64,000 bases of DNA. Source: Asterias rubens. Taxonomy: Eukaryota > Echinodermata > Asteroidea > Forcipulatida > Asteriidae. Positions 28,027-35,484 of this stretch are shown in pieces. The stretch lies in NCBI RefSeq assembly GCF_902459465.1, contig NC_047065.1:19791828-19855827 (forward strand), written 5' to 3'. A program made the translations under genes and the position numbers. Position 1 is the first letter of the stretch. Every line of letters begins with the position of its first letter. The notes under the pieces are model-generated. The model worked only from the letters and a program-made list of their open reading frames with translations, ran no database searches and was not told where the DNA came from.

Positions 28027-31000
28027 GATTCTTATAGCGCATTTCACATAAACCGTATCAATGCGCATGCGCTTTACATGATAACAAATATTTTATGCTG
28101 TGTCTAAACGGAACTTCGGTTAGGCATACTATGGGTTGAAGTTCAAATTCAATGTGTGCTGCGATAATGTAAGCTCGAAATGTGTTAACGACTATTCTTT
28201 ATCATTCGGGGATATTCTACTTACTGTCCAGAAGAAAAGTAATCATCATTTTTTTAAGAGCAAATTTATTTTTCTGTTGAGGTTTATGACGAACATGCAG
28301 TTGTCCTGCGATGGTTAGTCAGGTGCCTGGTCGGAGTGTCTGTTTTCTGCCTCGTTGTTCTTATCGTCACATATGTGGTATCAAAGTAAGTATATAATTC
28401 TCAACATTTTTGGAAAAAAATGATAACAGAAAATATTAGTTTTATTCTTTGAAGACAATCAAAAATATTCAACAACGAATGTTTCTAACGCGTTGAAACT
28501 CTGTCCAGTATGTTTTTGTTCATGAACCAATGCATATACTTTTTTGTGGGTAGTTTTCAAATTGATTTATACCCTTTGTGCCCATCGAGTTGTCCTAAAA
28601 ATGCTCCCCGTTTTATTTTTATTTTAGGCGTCTTCACACCCTCCGTCATTCTATTCATCTGAACCTCTGCCTGGCCTGTCTCCTTGCTTCAGTATCGTTC
28701 GCCATGTCTGAATTCACATCGAACAGTCAGGTATGTGCATCATCAAAACAGTCTAGAATAATTGAATGTTACAAATGTTGAATTGAATAGATATTAAATT
28801 TGCATAGGGAATAAAGACTACAACATTTGGTTTTACACATATACACACAGACGTGTGTTAGCACTGTATACTCAGTACTTTTCCGCGTACTGTGAAGCAA
28901 AATCACAGGCATGTTACTCGGATGGGATTCAAACCCACGACCTTTGTAATTCTAGAGGAGTGTCATACCAACTATACCACTGAGATTGCGCGGTAGCTAC
29001 AGAGGCAGTTCGAATCCTATGTTCTAGCAGCGGGTACTGCAAACAATTTAATAGATGTTAAATTTGCATCGATGTAAAATGTTCTCACTTAAATTTGGTG
29101 TAATTTCTCAACAAACGAAAATCTCCCGTGTCCTGTTACTGTTACAGGTCCTGTGTCTCGTGAATGGAGCAACAATGCAGTGTTTCTACCTTGCTGTTAT
29201 CCTATGGCTGACTATGGAGTCATTCCAATTATACTCTGATACAGCTGCTGGAGGTATTAAAACCAATGATGCTACGGAGGGATTTGCAGTGTGGAGGAAC
29301 CGAATGGGTTTTTATATGATTGGTGGATGGGGTATGTATCAATATCTAAATATCTTACACTAAACAATCTGTTTTGGAGTCGGTTTATTGAGAAACATTC
29401 CATCGCGAACAAAGGCTGAATTGCAAAGTGTTTAACAACTATATGAAAATACGACAACTAGTTACAACATCTAAATACAAAACCAATTACAAGAAAGCAA
29501 ATCTTTAAAGGCACTGTACGCGTTTGGTAATTGTCAAAGACCAGTGTTCTCACCATAAAATAACAGGCCTGTGAGAATTTGGGCTCAATCGGTAATCGAA
29601 GTTGCGAGAAAATTATGAAGGAAAAAACACCCTTGTTGGACGAATTTGTGTGCTTTCAGATAGGAATAAAAGACTTCTAGCTAGAAGTATTTTATTATTT
29701 CAGTGAGAAATTACACTACGTTACTTCAGAGGGAGTTGTTTCCCATAATGTTTTACTGCTCTCCAATGCTCGTTACCAAGTAAGTTTTTAAGTTAATAAT
29801 TGCTTTGAGTAATTAACAAGAAGTATCAATAGCATGTTCAAAGGTAGGGTCGTATATTGGTAAATACTCCAACAATGTATGCCAACCAAATCGATTTGTA
29901 TTTACTGCCGAGCTCCTTAACTCCTGCCAAAACTCAACATCTTTACCCATGCATCTTTTCTGATATATTTGGACATCAGGTTGGCTCAGTGGTTTATTTC
30001 GCTGCCTCTATGGACCCAGGTTCGAATCCGATCTTAGAGTGGAACCTTGCATGTTCGCTCGGCCCCAGCGGCCAGTCTATCCATGACCGCTGGGATGGGC
30101 TAATCGCTTGCACAGATTCTTGTTCAGGAAGTACGTCATGCGTACAGTGCATAGAAATAATGGTGCATTGTGAGTGTGATGCATGATGGGACTGCGCATT
30201 ATTAAACCCATGGCAGTGGGTGCGTTCATTTAGCTCCCCTGGGTCGACCCTGGTGCGTGGCGTTTTTTTTTTACCAGGATGAACGTGGGTAATTATCTGC
30301 ACACGCTTGTCCTGGGAAAAAAAACCGCCACACACCGGGGTCGACCCAGGGAAGCTAAACGAACGCACCCAGTGCATGATACGTTTGCCCATCCCAGTGC
30401 CTTTGGTTAAAGCAACGCTGGGGACAAGCGAGCCTTGCATGTGGAGTTGGTTTTTAGTCCATACAATATTGTATTGGTTTTCTTCACATGATGAAACTTC
30501 CTGTTGCAACCAATGGGAGACTTTAGGACGCTAGGTGGCAGCAGACTTACCAGGTAAATTTCCATTGTGTAGTTCTGAGCGTGCTCACATGACCCAGAAC
30601 AATGGATTTTACCTGGTAAGTCTGCTGCCACCAAGCGTCCCAAAAGTCTCACATTGTGCTGTTGGTTGTGTACTAAATCAAACACATTTTTTGTTTCTTA
30701 GACACGAAACTCCAACCACCCTTCCCTAGCTCAGCATCTCTTTCGCGAAGTGTCGTTTGCATTATTTATGTATGAACTTTTGGCTCTTTTTCAGTAATTC
30801 CAGCAGTGACAGTTGGATCAGTTCTTGGTGTCTCCCTAAATGTCTACAAACCGCAAAGATACGTTCTGTGAGTAAATTTTGTTGATTTTTTACGACTTCA
30901 ACAGGGGAAAGAGAAGACAAACAAAATATTGAAAACAGTTCAATGGAAAATTTACGAAGAAATTACACATGAATTCTCACTATTTATAACGGTTTGACTT

Positions 31001-34000
31001 GGATTTTTAAGCATTGTTTGTTTTTGTAAGAGTTGAATCTTAAAATTAATGAACTACTGCATTTCCTAAAGCTCGCTCAAACAAATCCTCAAAAGAATGT
31101 TTAAACAAATTTAAACTGTGTGGACGTGAGTATTAATCCACACTTTGCTTCATGCCCCACCTTAGTTGGACCTCCAATGTTCGCAGATCCATTAATTAGC
31201 GTGTAACGTTTTTGAAAACACCCATTGCCACAATTATTGACGCATATTTCAACTTTATGTGTAATTAATTGTAGGTGTTGGATCGTTGAGGAGAATGGAA
31301 TGCTGTGGTCATTTTGTGCTCCGTGTTGTTTGGCTTTCTGTGTAAGTAACAACAGAACGTACAATATGTGTCCTCTAACGTAATGGTCGAACACGACGGT
31401 GTGTGTGTAAGCGTGTCTGCGTGTTGAAACCGAGGACTTGGATCCGGTTGTTTGACAGAGCGAGAACGTCCTCGCTTTGTTTTCGTGTACACAACCAACG
31501 AGGAATAGGTTGAGAGGGTGTAGACATAGCGGAATGGGTATAGGGATGTGCGGAATAGACATTTATCATGCTGTCACCCTCTTGGTCTTATTCCCTGTTT
31601 CCATAACAGTAATTAATGCTAACATTCATTGCGCAAACATGGCACCAGACTATTATTTCGTCCACCCTCAGTTTGGCTACAATGAGTTGGAATGGAGTAA
31701 ACTCAAGATGGTCACACCGTGAAAGGTCTATGAAGTGGGGAAATGGACCGGTGTGGGCTTGGAGTGGGTGTGGGTGGGGTAGAGTTTGTTTGCTGATACT
31801 CGGGATGGTCGGGGTAATGGTGAGGTAGGGAGGGACTTATGAAGTGGTTGGATTGGATTGGAGAAGGATGTACACTAACATACTTATCACAACCTTCCAT
31901 TTAGCTGCTGTGAAACGAAACTTTTGTAGCACTTATTGCTTTATGTAAACGACGAAACTAATACGAGGCAACATTTTGCTCAATTTGAATGTTTTAATGA
32001 GTTTATTAATCAGTGTCAATCGTTCACATTTTTTCGATCGATTTAGGTTATTCTGATAGTCCTGCTCATGGTGATAATGAATACAGACAGCACAGTCCGG
32101 GACCAGGATATCAAAACAGGTTTCAGGTAAACAAAAATACTTCGTACATTTGTTTAAAAAAATACTTGTTTGTTCTTCTTTGTTGCGAAGACAATGAAAT
32201 TGTGGTGTTGCAATTTAATGTGCATAATTGATTTCGGTACCGGGCAGTTTTAGAAGAAAAAACATATTCAATGTCATTCAAATTAATGCGTTTTTGCAAA
32301 ATTTAATCAAACTAATTAGCGTTTCTGTTTAGCTGTAGCAGTTAATGCATTTTTCGCGCGCACATAATTTTGTTCGTCTCATTCGGGGTTTTTTTCAGTC
32401 AATCTTTCTTCTTCAAGACGTACATTTGGCCATTCTTTAGTTGAATTTCTACCATTGAATGATTTACCAGTATCTTGCTGATGGCTTTCACCATGAGAAC
32501 ATTTTAATTTTTGGCGACCAAGTGAAAGTAACAAAACATGTTACATGAACTAAACAGCAAGATACGAGACTTAAAACAACATCAGTATGAATCTTAAAAT
32601 GAGTAAATAGTGTAGTGGTGTTCTGTGACATTTTTGTTGGGTCTTTCGGAGCTTTCATCCTATAGTAACTGGACCTTTGTGCAATGAAACTATTACAGAT
32701 CCAGTGTCATAGCGACGTGCATTCTCTCACTGCTGTTTGCTGCTATACGTGGATAGTGGGATGGAAGGCGATCTACGATGGCCCATTGTGGACATACTAC
32801 ACCTTCGTGATCTTAAACTCATTACTGGTTAGTGTTTATAATTATATTCATAATTTTCGGCAAGGACTTTGCAGACAAAAGTTGTATGAATTTACAATTT
32901 TTTTGCGCTCAAGCATTTTTTAACTTTTATTTATTTTAATAAAACTACTTTAGCCTCACATTAAAAACTCTTCTCAGGACAAAACCATGGTCCAGCTTTG
33001 GATACTATTCAGAAAGTTAAACTGAACTTTTTGTTTGTATTTATTTTGTCAAGGGGTTCTTTGTGTTTATTCTGCAAGGACTCGGGAACACTGAGGTAAG
33101 TTACAATTATAAATTTATCGTCAATAAAACTAAAGTGACTGTAATTTAAGGGGACCATCTGGCTTGGTTTTGCAAGTCCTCAACGTAGAATTTGAAACTT
33201 TGCAAGGTGGGAGTATAATTGAATGAGAGCAGCGGCAGCACAATGTGGATACGTCTCCTTTGAGAAGTGGTTTTTACAAAAGTACAGATGGTTGAAAAGT
33301 TAACTTAATCCAACGATCATATTGCTCTGAAAGTCTTCAGGAATATGCTGCGGCAACGGCCCTTTTCGAAACCACGGCTTCAGCTCCACCTTGACCCCGC
33401 GGCTGTTTTGAAAATTGCGCGTGCTTTGCGTACGTGCTTGGGACTAAAGACAAGCGGGCAGAGCCTGAAGCCGAATCCAAAGCCGAAGCCGTGGATTCGA
33501 AAGGGGCCTATATTTCTAGATGCTGCTACAAGTAATTGTTGTCAAAAAACTGAAATGTCATTGTCAAAGACCAATACTCTTGGTATATATATGTTGCATC
33601 ACCAACACGGATTTAATTTCACCAACGATATAGTAATGAGGACAAATATAACACCATGTTGGTGTTTTCACATACAGACACCAGGAAGAATCAAATTAAC
33701 AACCCAGTCTTTGAAGTAATAATCGGGAACTTTTAATGTCTTGTGTCCTTGCAATAGGTACGTGCTCTTCTTTGTCATGATGATCCGGACTTGGAGCTCG
33801 CTTTAGTCAAAGAAATTCAAGTCGTAAGTTAATGTTAATATATGCAGTAAGGTTTCATCATGTGAACAAGCGATTCAACCAATCAGGTTTCTTTATGGGT
33901 GGATTTGATTGAAAACCATGTTGTCAATCTTTGTATTTCACTTTTTAATGTTTTGAATTCAAGACTAATGTTTTTAAGTATGTGGTATATACGTGCGGCC

Positions 34001-34568
34001 AGGGTGCCAGTCAGAAGTCAAACAACAATTAACTGCGGTCTCCTAAACTACTGAAGTATCAGGGTGATGAAGTTCAAATTCAATGGAATAAAAACATTTT
34101 CACAATGAAAAAATGAGGGGAACGTAACATTGTGCTTTTTAATATTATTAATACATTTAAAGTTTTGGATATAACATACTTTGGCATATTTTGCTAATTT
34201 CAAAATAGCCTGTTCAAGACACAAGTTTAAAAAAACTGTCACTATAGAAGTGTCAGACCACAAGTAAACAGATTAATATTCAATCGCCTGTTTATTTTAT
34301 TTGTATTATTCTGTTCTTGTTTCTCATGCAGCCTGTGCAGAGGGTCAACATAGTACAGGCTCATAAACCAATGTGTAAGTACAACTCAAACACATCATTG
34401 AGAAACATTTAATGTAATTTGTACATTCACTATACGGCTATATTTTATATGCAATCAAACTAATTGTATTCATTAACCTTTCTGACACAAAATTGTATGT
34501 AAATATATATTTTGTTGTATTTTTTTTTTCTTTTTTTTTTCTTTATGTTTTCTACAGATGTGGCATAA
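4900..34568 (+). CDS. Adhesion G-protein-coupled receptor with five LamG-like modules (36 exons, 5' incomplete, one frameshift)
   Basis: The gene model was built by hand from GT-AG splice sites and phase continuity; the sub-entries give exons. About 1,790 residues are visible: five LamG/pentraxin-like (concanavalin-type) modules, an acidic linker, a GAIN domain ending in a GPS, seven TM helices and a tail of about 40 residues ending KPMYVA. The architecture resembles pentraxin-domain adhesion GPCRs such as the ADGRD group, but with more lectin-like modules; orthology is not established. The first visible exon starts inside a codon, so upstream exons, including the signal peptide, lie outside the window. 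All 35 splice junctions agree in phase, and the total coding length is one base short of a whole number of codons because of a missing base in the TM6 exon. No AATAAA is obvious close after the stop at 34566-34568. Confidence 0.88.
5475..5691. repeat. Half-copy of a palindromic MITE
   Basis: Begins AAAGGATTCGGGTACTTTT and resembles the full copy at 13334-13720, sharing TTTACATGCTAAAA and CAGCACCTCAG. It is cut off by the fold-back repeat that follows at once. It contains a perfect 36-base palindrome at 5525-5560. Confidence 0.6.
5692..6027. repeat. Fold-back repeat B, copy 1
   Basis: A head of about 180 bases is followed by a long hairpin: arms 5870-5938 and 5952-6017 around the loop TCGGCTCCGCCTC. 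It is nearly identical to the copy at 24721-25057. No coding potential. Confidence 0.85.
6745..6875. repeat. Short palindromic repeat with TTAGGACGAGTCC-like arms
   Basis: Inverted copies of a TTAGGA/ACTCGTCCTAA motif flank a short centre with TGTGTGCATGCTACAGTG. It is a small MITE-like element in a receptor intron. Confidence 0.5.
6901..7190. repeat. Palindromic MITE, arms about 93 bases
   Basis: The left arm at 6901-6993 begins CGGACAGTTTAATTACGG. The right arm at 7097-7189 is its diverged reverse complement and ends AAATTGTCCG. The centre is about 100 bases. Intronic. Confidence 0.8.
7483..9808 (+). CDS. Receptor LamG-like module 2 (3 exons)
   Basis: Exons 7483-7698, 8327-8575 and 9560-9808, all joined in phase 1. 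The first holds the edge strands (YLWSMDGYIR, then GRAVEVDGAADRWLAL). The second has the disulphide loop FTGKCISDPSRCHNGVTIA. The third has WVHLAMAWGPSTGLVLYING and EHLAIWKRAIEPWQ. This is the clearest copy of the module. Confidence 0.86.
9029..9403. repeat. TTAA-flanked MITE family 1, full copy
   Basis: Flanked by TTAA on both sides (9025-9028 and 9404-9407). The termini are inverted (AGGCAGTGGACAATATTGG and its complement). The centre is a palindrome built on GATTTCGAGACCTCA. Length 375 bases. TTAA target sites are typical of piggyBac-type transposition; no transposase is present here. Confidence 0.85.
10189..16532 (+). CDS. Receptor LamG-like module 3 (4 exons)
   Basis: Exons 10189-10368, 13179-13296, 13895-14006 and 16280-16532; internal junction phases 1, 2 and 0. 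The disulphide loop reads CVSNPFLCGDGLSVSFWV and the core reads WTNLALTWKKGDTITIYLNG. The module is spread over 6.3 kb because its introns carry an antisense LINE, a SINE and several MITEs. The N-terminal exon is the most diverged of the set. Confidence 0.82.
10482..10690 (+). repeat. tRNA-derived SINE A, copy 1
   Basis: An A-box-like stretch (TAGTCTATAGTTGGTAAGAC) and a B-box (GGTTCGAATCCC) lie at tRNA-like spacing. They are followed by the family tail ending in an A-rich run. Other copies are at 28832-29043, 35009-35233 and 42481-42693. Because of the tail and the multiple copies it is a SINE, not a tRNA gene. Confidence 0.8.
10736..13012 (-). mobile_element. 5'-truncated CR1/Jockey-type LINE, antisense in receptor intron
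   Basis: Carries one long RT frame and a 3' UTR ending in a short TTGAA microsatellite (10733-10751 on the plus strand as TTCAA repeats). The endonuclease is missing, which fits 5' truncation during insertion. It lies between receptor exons 10189-10368 and 13179-13296, in the opposite orientation. Confidence 0.85.
11013..12995 (-). CDS. Reverse transcriptase ORF of LINE (660 aa, uninterrupted)
   Basis: The protein starts in the endonuclease-RT linker (KSPWLSDGVYNSMRRKNYLYK). It then has the RT blocks: GKSPGCDSL, FRPISVLSTFSKVFEKLIY, LDLSKAFDTINHDIL, GVPQGSVLGPLLFIIYI, and the catalytic box FADDTSLV. A C-terminal region follows (LPYLSYSVLTWGG). No stop or frameshift is seen over 660 codons, so this copy may be young, yet it lacks the endonuclease needed for its own mobilisation. 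The nominal start codon is GTG at 12993-12995, so the true start lies upstream or was lost by truncation. Confidence 0.85.
   Translation of the reverse strand: MSKTKHKCKSPWLSDGVYNSMRRKNYLYKKVLKNPTLQNKSNYTTYKNKLNYLIKASKKQYFSSKFEKNKDNIKGTWKVINSVLNKGNHKPNPSYFVQDGASIEGNKEISEAFNEYFVNIGASLARKLPLCNTTFQSFLDDKCSHSLFLSPILQEEIADVLNNLPSGKSPGCDSLNSSVIKKARYSLAKPLAKIFNRSISSGVFPDGLKIAKVIPVHKGGDKHVIGNFRPISVLSTFSKVFEKLIYSRLIAFINKHNILSESQFGFRANRSTELATSYVMNNLLNAVEENNISIGVFLDLSKAFDTINHDILICKLAHYGIRGVTLEWFKSYLSNRKQFVSYNSVHSSEKPISCGVPQGSVLGPLLFIIYIIDICNTSEIISFADDTSLVYSHRNVDTAILTLNVEMVKISTWLVANKLCINLLKTNYMIFCPRQRKYIQSVPLILNGIDLQRVTSTKFLGIRIDEKLSWKSHMNDVASKISKNIGIINRLKKFLPSHVLLTLYNCFVLPYLSYSVLTWGGLPTQCNRLLTLQKRAVRIISNAGFLDHTTALFCNLKLLKFNDLYYLKLCKFMYKYMGNALPPCFSSFFTLTTGIHSYKTRSTSKKNLFVSRNRTSMYKNSLVQRGVTYWNNLDGSVKSAITLPIFSKKLKQLLLNAYSL
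13334..13720. repeat. Palindromic MITE, TTAA-flanked
   Basis: Flanked by TTAA at 13330-13333 and 13721-13724. The inverted termini are AGGATGCGGGTACTTTTTG and a diverged partner. The inner arms share CTCATTTCTCAAAAA and CAGCACCTCAGCAAG. A T-run interrupts the right arm. A related half-copy is at 5475-5691. Confidence 0.75.
14501..15831. mobile_element. 1.3-kb long-inverted-repeat element, non-coding
   Basis: The outer arms are inverted copies of CATGGAGGAAGGAAGAGAAG plus GAGCTCGAACG. Inner blocks at about 14582-14790 and 15085-15260 are also inverted relative to each other, sharing CCGCATGCGGAGGCCGTCAG and its complement. No plausible protein. It looks like a non-autonomous fold-back DNA transposon in a receptor intron. 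Related GC-rich sequence recurs near 44400-44590. Confidence 0.65.
15947..16196. repeat. Palindromic MITE (GGGCCC...TCATAGAGCTGCTTAAGCA family), copy 1
   Basis: The inverted termini read GGGCCCGATTTCATAGAGCT at the left and the complement ending TATGAAATTGGCCCC at the right. A second copy is at 41829-42000 and a degenerate one near 21105-21345. Confidence 0.8.
16836..18241 (+). CDS. Receptor LamG-like module 4 (3 exons)
   Basis: Exons 16836-17147, 17487-17680 and 18079-18241; internal phases 1 and 0. The disulphide loop reads CPADPSACANGLVVGMWLKL and the core WMYLGIVWSGQEQYLTVSID. The last exon ends in a short strand (DDVTILSPKVGD). The acceptor at 16836 was chosen over 16838 because it keeps the phase-1 junction. 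Confidence 0.82.
18778..21596 (+). CDS. Receptor LamG-like module 5 (4 exons)
   Basis: Exons 18778-18939, 19924-20065, 20717-20916 and 21402-21596; internal phases 1, 2 and 1. The loop reads CVSDPSLCSDAGLSISVWI and the core WLNFGTSWSREKGLLVILDG. The last exon ends with DDPAIWYQALDKDD. This is the last lectin-like module before the GAIN region. Confidence 0.84.
19395..19615 (+). mobile_element. LINE (CR1/L2-like) 3' stub with (ATT)n tail
   Basis: About 60 bases encode the end of a LINE RT protein, QQQLKTHLFTLAFPNT and stop. A short 3' UTR (GCGCCTTATAAATGC) and an ATT microsatellite at 19573-19612 follow. This is the typical severely 5'-truncated form. Confidence 0.7.
20111..20353. repeat. MITE family GGGTGCGTTCG, copy 1
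   Basis: The termini are inverted: GGGTGCGTTCGATTTGCTTC with CCTGGGTCGACCC on the left and their complement on the right. Shorter copies are at 30218-30370, 51893-52026 and 52862-52996. Confidence 0.75.
21105..21345. repeat. Degenerate palindromic repeat
   Basis: Inverted CTTGATGAATACAGGATTACC and GGTTGGTAAATCCTG blocks flank a CAGC-rich centre. It shares GGATTACCA/CCAAAT wording with the copy at 41829-42000, so it is probably an old relative. Confidence 0.4.
21711..21778. repeat. Hairpin with CTAGCTAGC arms
   Basis: AATGAGGTGCGTGCTGGTCT with AGCTAGC is mirrored by GCTAGCTAGACTAACGTGC with ATCTCATT. The arms are about 27 bases with three mismatches. The loop is about 14 bases. Confidence 0.6.
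21883..22013. repeat. MITE family CTAGGTGGCAGCAGACT, copy 1
   Basis: Inverted termini share GCTAGGTGGCAGCAGACTCA and its complement. A second copy is at 30511-30656. Both are in receptor introns. Confidence 0.75.
22149..26720 (+). CDS. Receptor acidic linker and GAIN domain (8 exons)
   Basis: Exons 22149-22264, 22629-22817, 23382-23450, 23567-23675, 24145-24306, 25215-25293, 25686-25806 and 26662-26720. An acidic linker (NYDDLDDESPDR) leads into a helical subdomain (LLDPVFTKKWVALHK, ESVETFAADVAGRLV) and then a beta part (KPILVTLNHHK, CAFWNFDVL). This order is typical of GAIN domains, which mediate autoproteolysis of adhesion GPCRs. Junction phases in order are 0, 0, 0, 1, 1, 2, 0. Confidence 0.85.
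23815..24060 (+). mobile_element. LINE 3' stub (RT C-terminus)
   Basis: The frame reads HPYTVAVPRCRTKSYSSILF, then WNSLPGACFPSSYDLPSFKR and YFQLS before TGA at about 23987. This is the usual C-terminal signature of CR1/RTE-type LINE proteins. It sits in the intron between exons 23567-23675 and 24145-24306. Confidence 0.7.
24648..24722. repeat. Perfect 37-base inverted repeat with 1-base spacer
   Basis: The left arm is 24648-24684 and the right arm 24686-24722, exact reverse complements around a single G at 24685. The arm begins CTTTTTCGTTCCATCCG and ends GCACGCTG. It abuts fold-back repeat B at 24721. A third copy of the AAGTACCATTGCACGCTGA wording lies just upstream at 24617-24635. Confidence 0.95.
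24721..25057. repeat. Fold-back repeat B, copy 2
   Basis: Nearly identical to 5692-6027, with only scattered substitutions and single-base indels. It has the same hairpin with loop TCGGCTCCGCCTC and lies in the same orientation in another intron of the same gene. Confidence 0.85.
25842..26027. repeat. MITE family AATAGACCTTTAT, copy 1
   Basis: The termini are inverted (ATAGACCTTTAT...GGCCATCTTG and CAAGATGG...ATAAAGGTCTAT). A second copy lies in opposite orientation at 31554-31731. Confidence 0.75.
26290..26642 (+). mobile_element. LINE 3' stub with (TTGA)n tail
   Basis: The 84-residue frame 26301-26555 reads RSTTSCSLFVVPRTRYSTFAE, then FSVYGLKMWNKLPTQIRNAI and FKTLLKAHLFQQAY. This is the canonical C-terminus of CR1/L2-type LINEs. 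The 3' UTR ends GGCGCTCTACAAATGACC and a TTGA repeat. Confidence 0.8.
26973..27280. repeat. TTAA-flanked MITE family 1 (shortened copy)
   Basis: Left flank TTAA at 26969-26972. Terminus AGGCAGTGGACACTATTGG. Centre GATTTCGAGACCTCAGAT with a diverged partner arm. The right flank is eroded (CTAA). Confidence 0.8.
27595..27721 (+). CDS. Receptor GPS exon
   Basis: A single exon encodes the GPCR proteolysis site: GAWDREGCEV, then TQCLCYHMTHFAIVMEP. The two Trp and four Cys that define a GPS are present (W in the previous exon, then W, C, C, C here). The scissile tripeptide reads H-M-T; H-L-T or H-L-S is the common form. Cleavage between M and T would leave a tethered agonist starting THFAIVM. Confidence 0.9.
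27990..28085 (-). mobile_element. SINE/LINE 3' end with (TAA)n, minus strand
   Basis: On the minus strand it reads CATGTAAAGCGCATGCGCAT, then GCGCTATAAGAATCTG followed by TTA repeats. This resembles L2-type 3' ends seen on other stubs in the window. Confidence 0.5.
28282..33095 (+). CDS. Receptor seven-transmembrane region (8 exons; frameshift in TM6)
   Basis: Exons 28282-28385 (TM1), 28628-28730 (TM2), 29148-29331 (TM3 to start of TM4), 30795-30867 (TM4), 31275-31341 and 32047-32126 (ECL2, TM5), 32699-32827 (TM6, ECL3), 33054-33095 (TM7). The TM3 Cys (MQCFYLAVILW) and the ECL2 Cys (LCWIVEE) are present for the conserved disulphide. TM7 reads YTFVILNSLLGFFVFILQG. The acceptor at 28282 ends in GAG, a weaker form, but it alone restores phase 0. 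In the TM6 exon, ILSLLFA and TWIVGW are in different frames. Confidence 0.85.
28832..29043 (-). repeat. tRNA-derived SINE A, copy 2
   Basis: Reverse-complement copy of the 10482-10690 element. The B-box region is seen as GGGATTCAAACCCACGACC on the plus strand. It is more diverged than the other copies. Confidence 0.75.
29509..29832. repeat. Relative of MITE family 1 with a different central palindrome
   Basis: The outer parts match family 1 (GGTAATTGTCAAAGACCAG, then TTTGGGCTCAATCGG, then CTTCAGAGGGAG). The centre is AATAAAAGACTTCTAGCTAG and its mirror instead of the GAGACCTCA palindrome. Confidence 0.7.
29958..30180 (+). repeat. tRNA-derived SINE, second type
   Basis: GGTTGGCTCAGTGGTTTATT and, at tRNA-like spacing, CAGGTTCGAATCC form A- and B-box promoters. 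A non-tRNA body follows. Single copy in the window. Confidence 0.55.
30218..30370. repeat. MITE family GGGTGCGTTCG, copy 2
   Basis: Short palindromic version with GGGTGCGTTCATTTAGCT at the left and its complement at the right. The hairpin centre uses GGATGAACGTGGG. Confidence 0.8.
30511..30656. repeat. MITE family CTAGGTGGCAGCAGACT, copy 2
   Basis: Palindrome with arms starting CAATGGGAGACTTTAGGACG, nearly symmetrical. It pairs with the copy at 21883-22013. Confidence 0.8.
31554..31731. repeat. MITE family AATAGACCTTTAT, copy 2
   Basis: Reverse-complement match to 25842-26027, sharing CATTGCGCAAACATGGCACC-like wording and inverted termini. Confidence 0.75.
33357..33508. repeat. Palindromic repeat GGCCCCTTTCGAATCCACGG
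   Basis: The left end has GGCCCTTTTCGAAACCACGG and the right end is its near complement, GTGGATTCGAAAGGGGCC. The centre is GC-rich. Receptor intron. Confidence 0.65.
33758..34568 (+). CDS. Receptor cytoplasmic tail (3 exons)
   Basis: Exons 33758-33823, 34332-34374 and 34558-34568; phases 0 and 1. The tail is short: VRALLCHDDPDLELALVK, then EIQVPVQRVNIVQAHKPMYVA and stop. No known signalling motif is apparent. The last coding exon contributes only three full residues, but the acceptor (TTTTCTACAG) and the phase agree. Confidence 0.75.
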
Positions 34569-34890
34569 TGGGTCACCTTTGAGCACTAATCAGAAGCGCA
34601 AACGCCAGTGAATCACGCCACTATACCAGCCCAACGTTGAAGCGTCACTATACATTTGGGCAGTTAGTGCGGTAACAAAGACACGCGATTTGCTGCACTT
34701 TTTTTTCCATAATATCCGTGTCCTTTGACAACCATGATATGGCAATTTCAAAATAAGTGTTTGTACGGTTATGGGAATAAGGAATGATACACTTTAGTCT
34801 CTAATATTAAGGGTTTTACGATATTTTTTTATAAAAAACGTGGAAGGTAAATTTTCGTTTCTGTATGCATCGCTCGAACTTTAGCTTTAA

Positions 34891-35484
34891 AGGCAGTGGA
34901 CACTATTGGTAATTGTCAAAGACAATTCTTTTCTCTAGATGCATGTCAACATATACTTTAAATAACCAACCTGTAAACATTTGAACTTAACTGTATAAAC
35001 TATACTACATCGTTGCGGTACCCGCTGCCAAAACATAGGATTCGAACTGCCTCTAGCTGCCGGGTAACCTCGGTAGTCTAGTTGGTAAGACACTGCTCTA
35101 GAATTGCAAGGGTCGTGGGTTCGAATCCCACCAGAGCAACATGCCTGTGATATATTTTTTTCACAGGACTCGAGAAAGTACTGAGTATACAGTGCTAACA
35201 CACATCGGTGTATGGGTAAAAAAAAAAAAAAATGAAACAAAAAACCACCTTGTCACACAAAGTTGTGTGCTTTCATCAGATGCTTGATTTCGAGACCTCA
35301 AATTCTAAACTTGAGGTCTCGAAATCAAATTCATGGAAAATTACTTCTTTCTCGAAAACTACGTCACTTCAGAGGGAGCTGTTTCTCGTAATGTTTTATA
35401 CTATCAACCTCCCCCCATTACTAGTTTAAGTAAGGTTTTATGCTAATAATTATTTTGAGTAACTACCAATAGTGTCCACTGTCT
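34891..35484. repeat. TTAA-flanked MITE family 1 with nested SINE
   Basis: Both TTAA flanks are present (34887-34890, 35485-35488). The element is longer than the other copies because SINE A is inserted at about 35009-35233. Centre palindrome GATTTCGAGACCTCAAAT intact. Confidence 0.85.
35009..35233 (+). repeat. tRNA-derived SINE A, copy 3 (nested in MITE)
   Basis: Best-preserved copy: TAGTCTAGTTGGTAAGACAC as A-box region, GTGGGTTCGAATCCCACC as B-box, then the SINE tail ending in an A-run at 35219-35233. It interrupts MITE family 1, so it is younger than that MITE copy. Confidence 0.85.

Noticed and set aside
29994..30509. 171-codon minus-strand frame
   Set aside because: Runs through a SINE and a palindromic MITE; explained by repeats.
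35080..35140. tRNA gene-like A and B boxes
   Set aside because: Part of a multi-copy element with a common non-tRNA tail and A-rich end, therefore a SINE.
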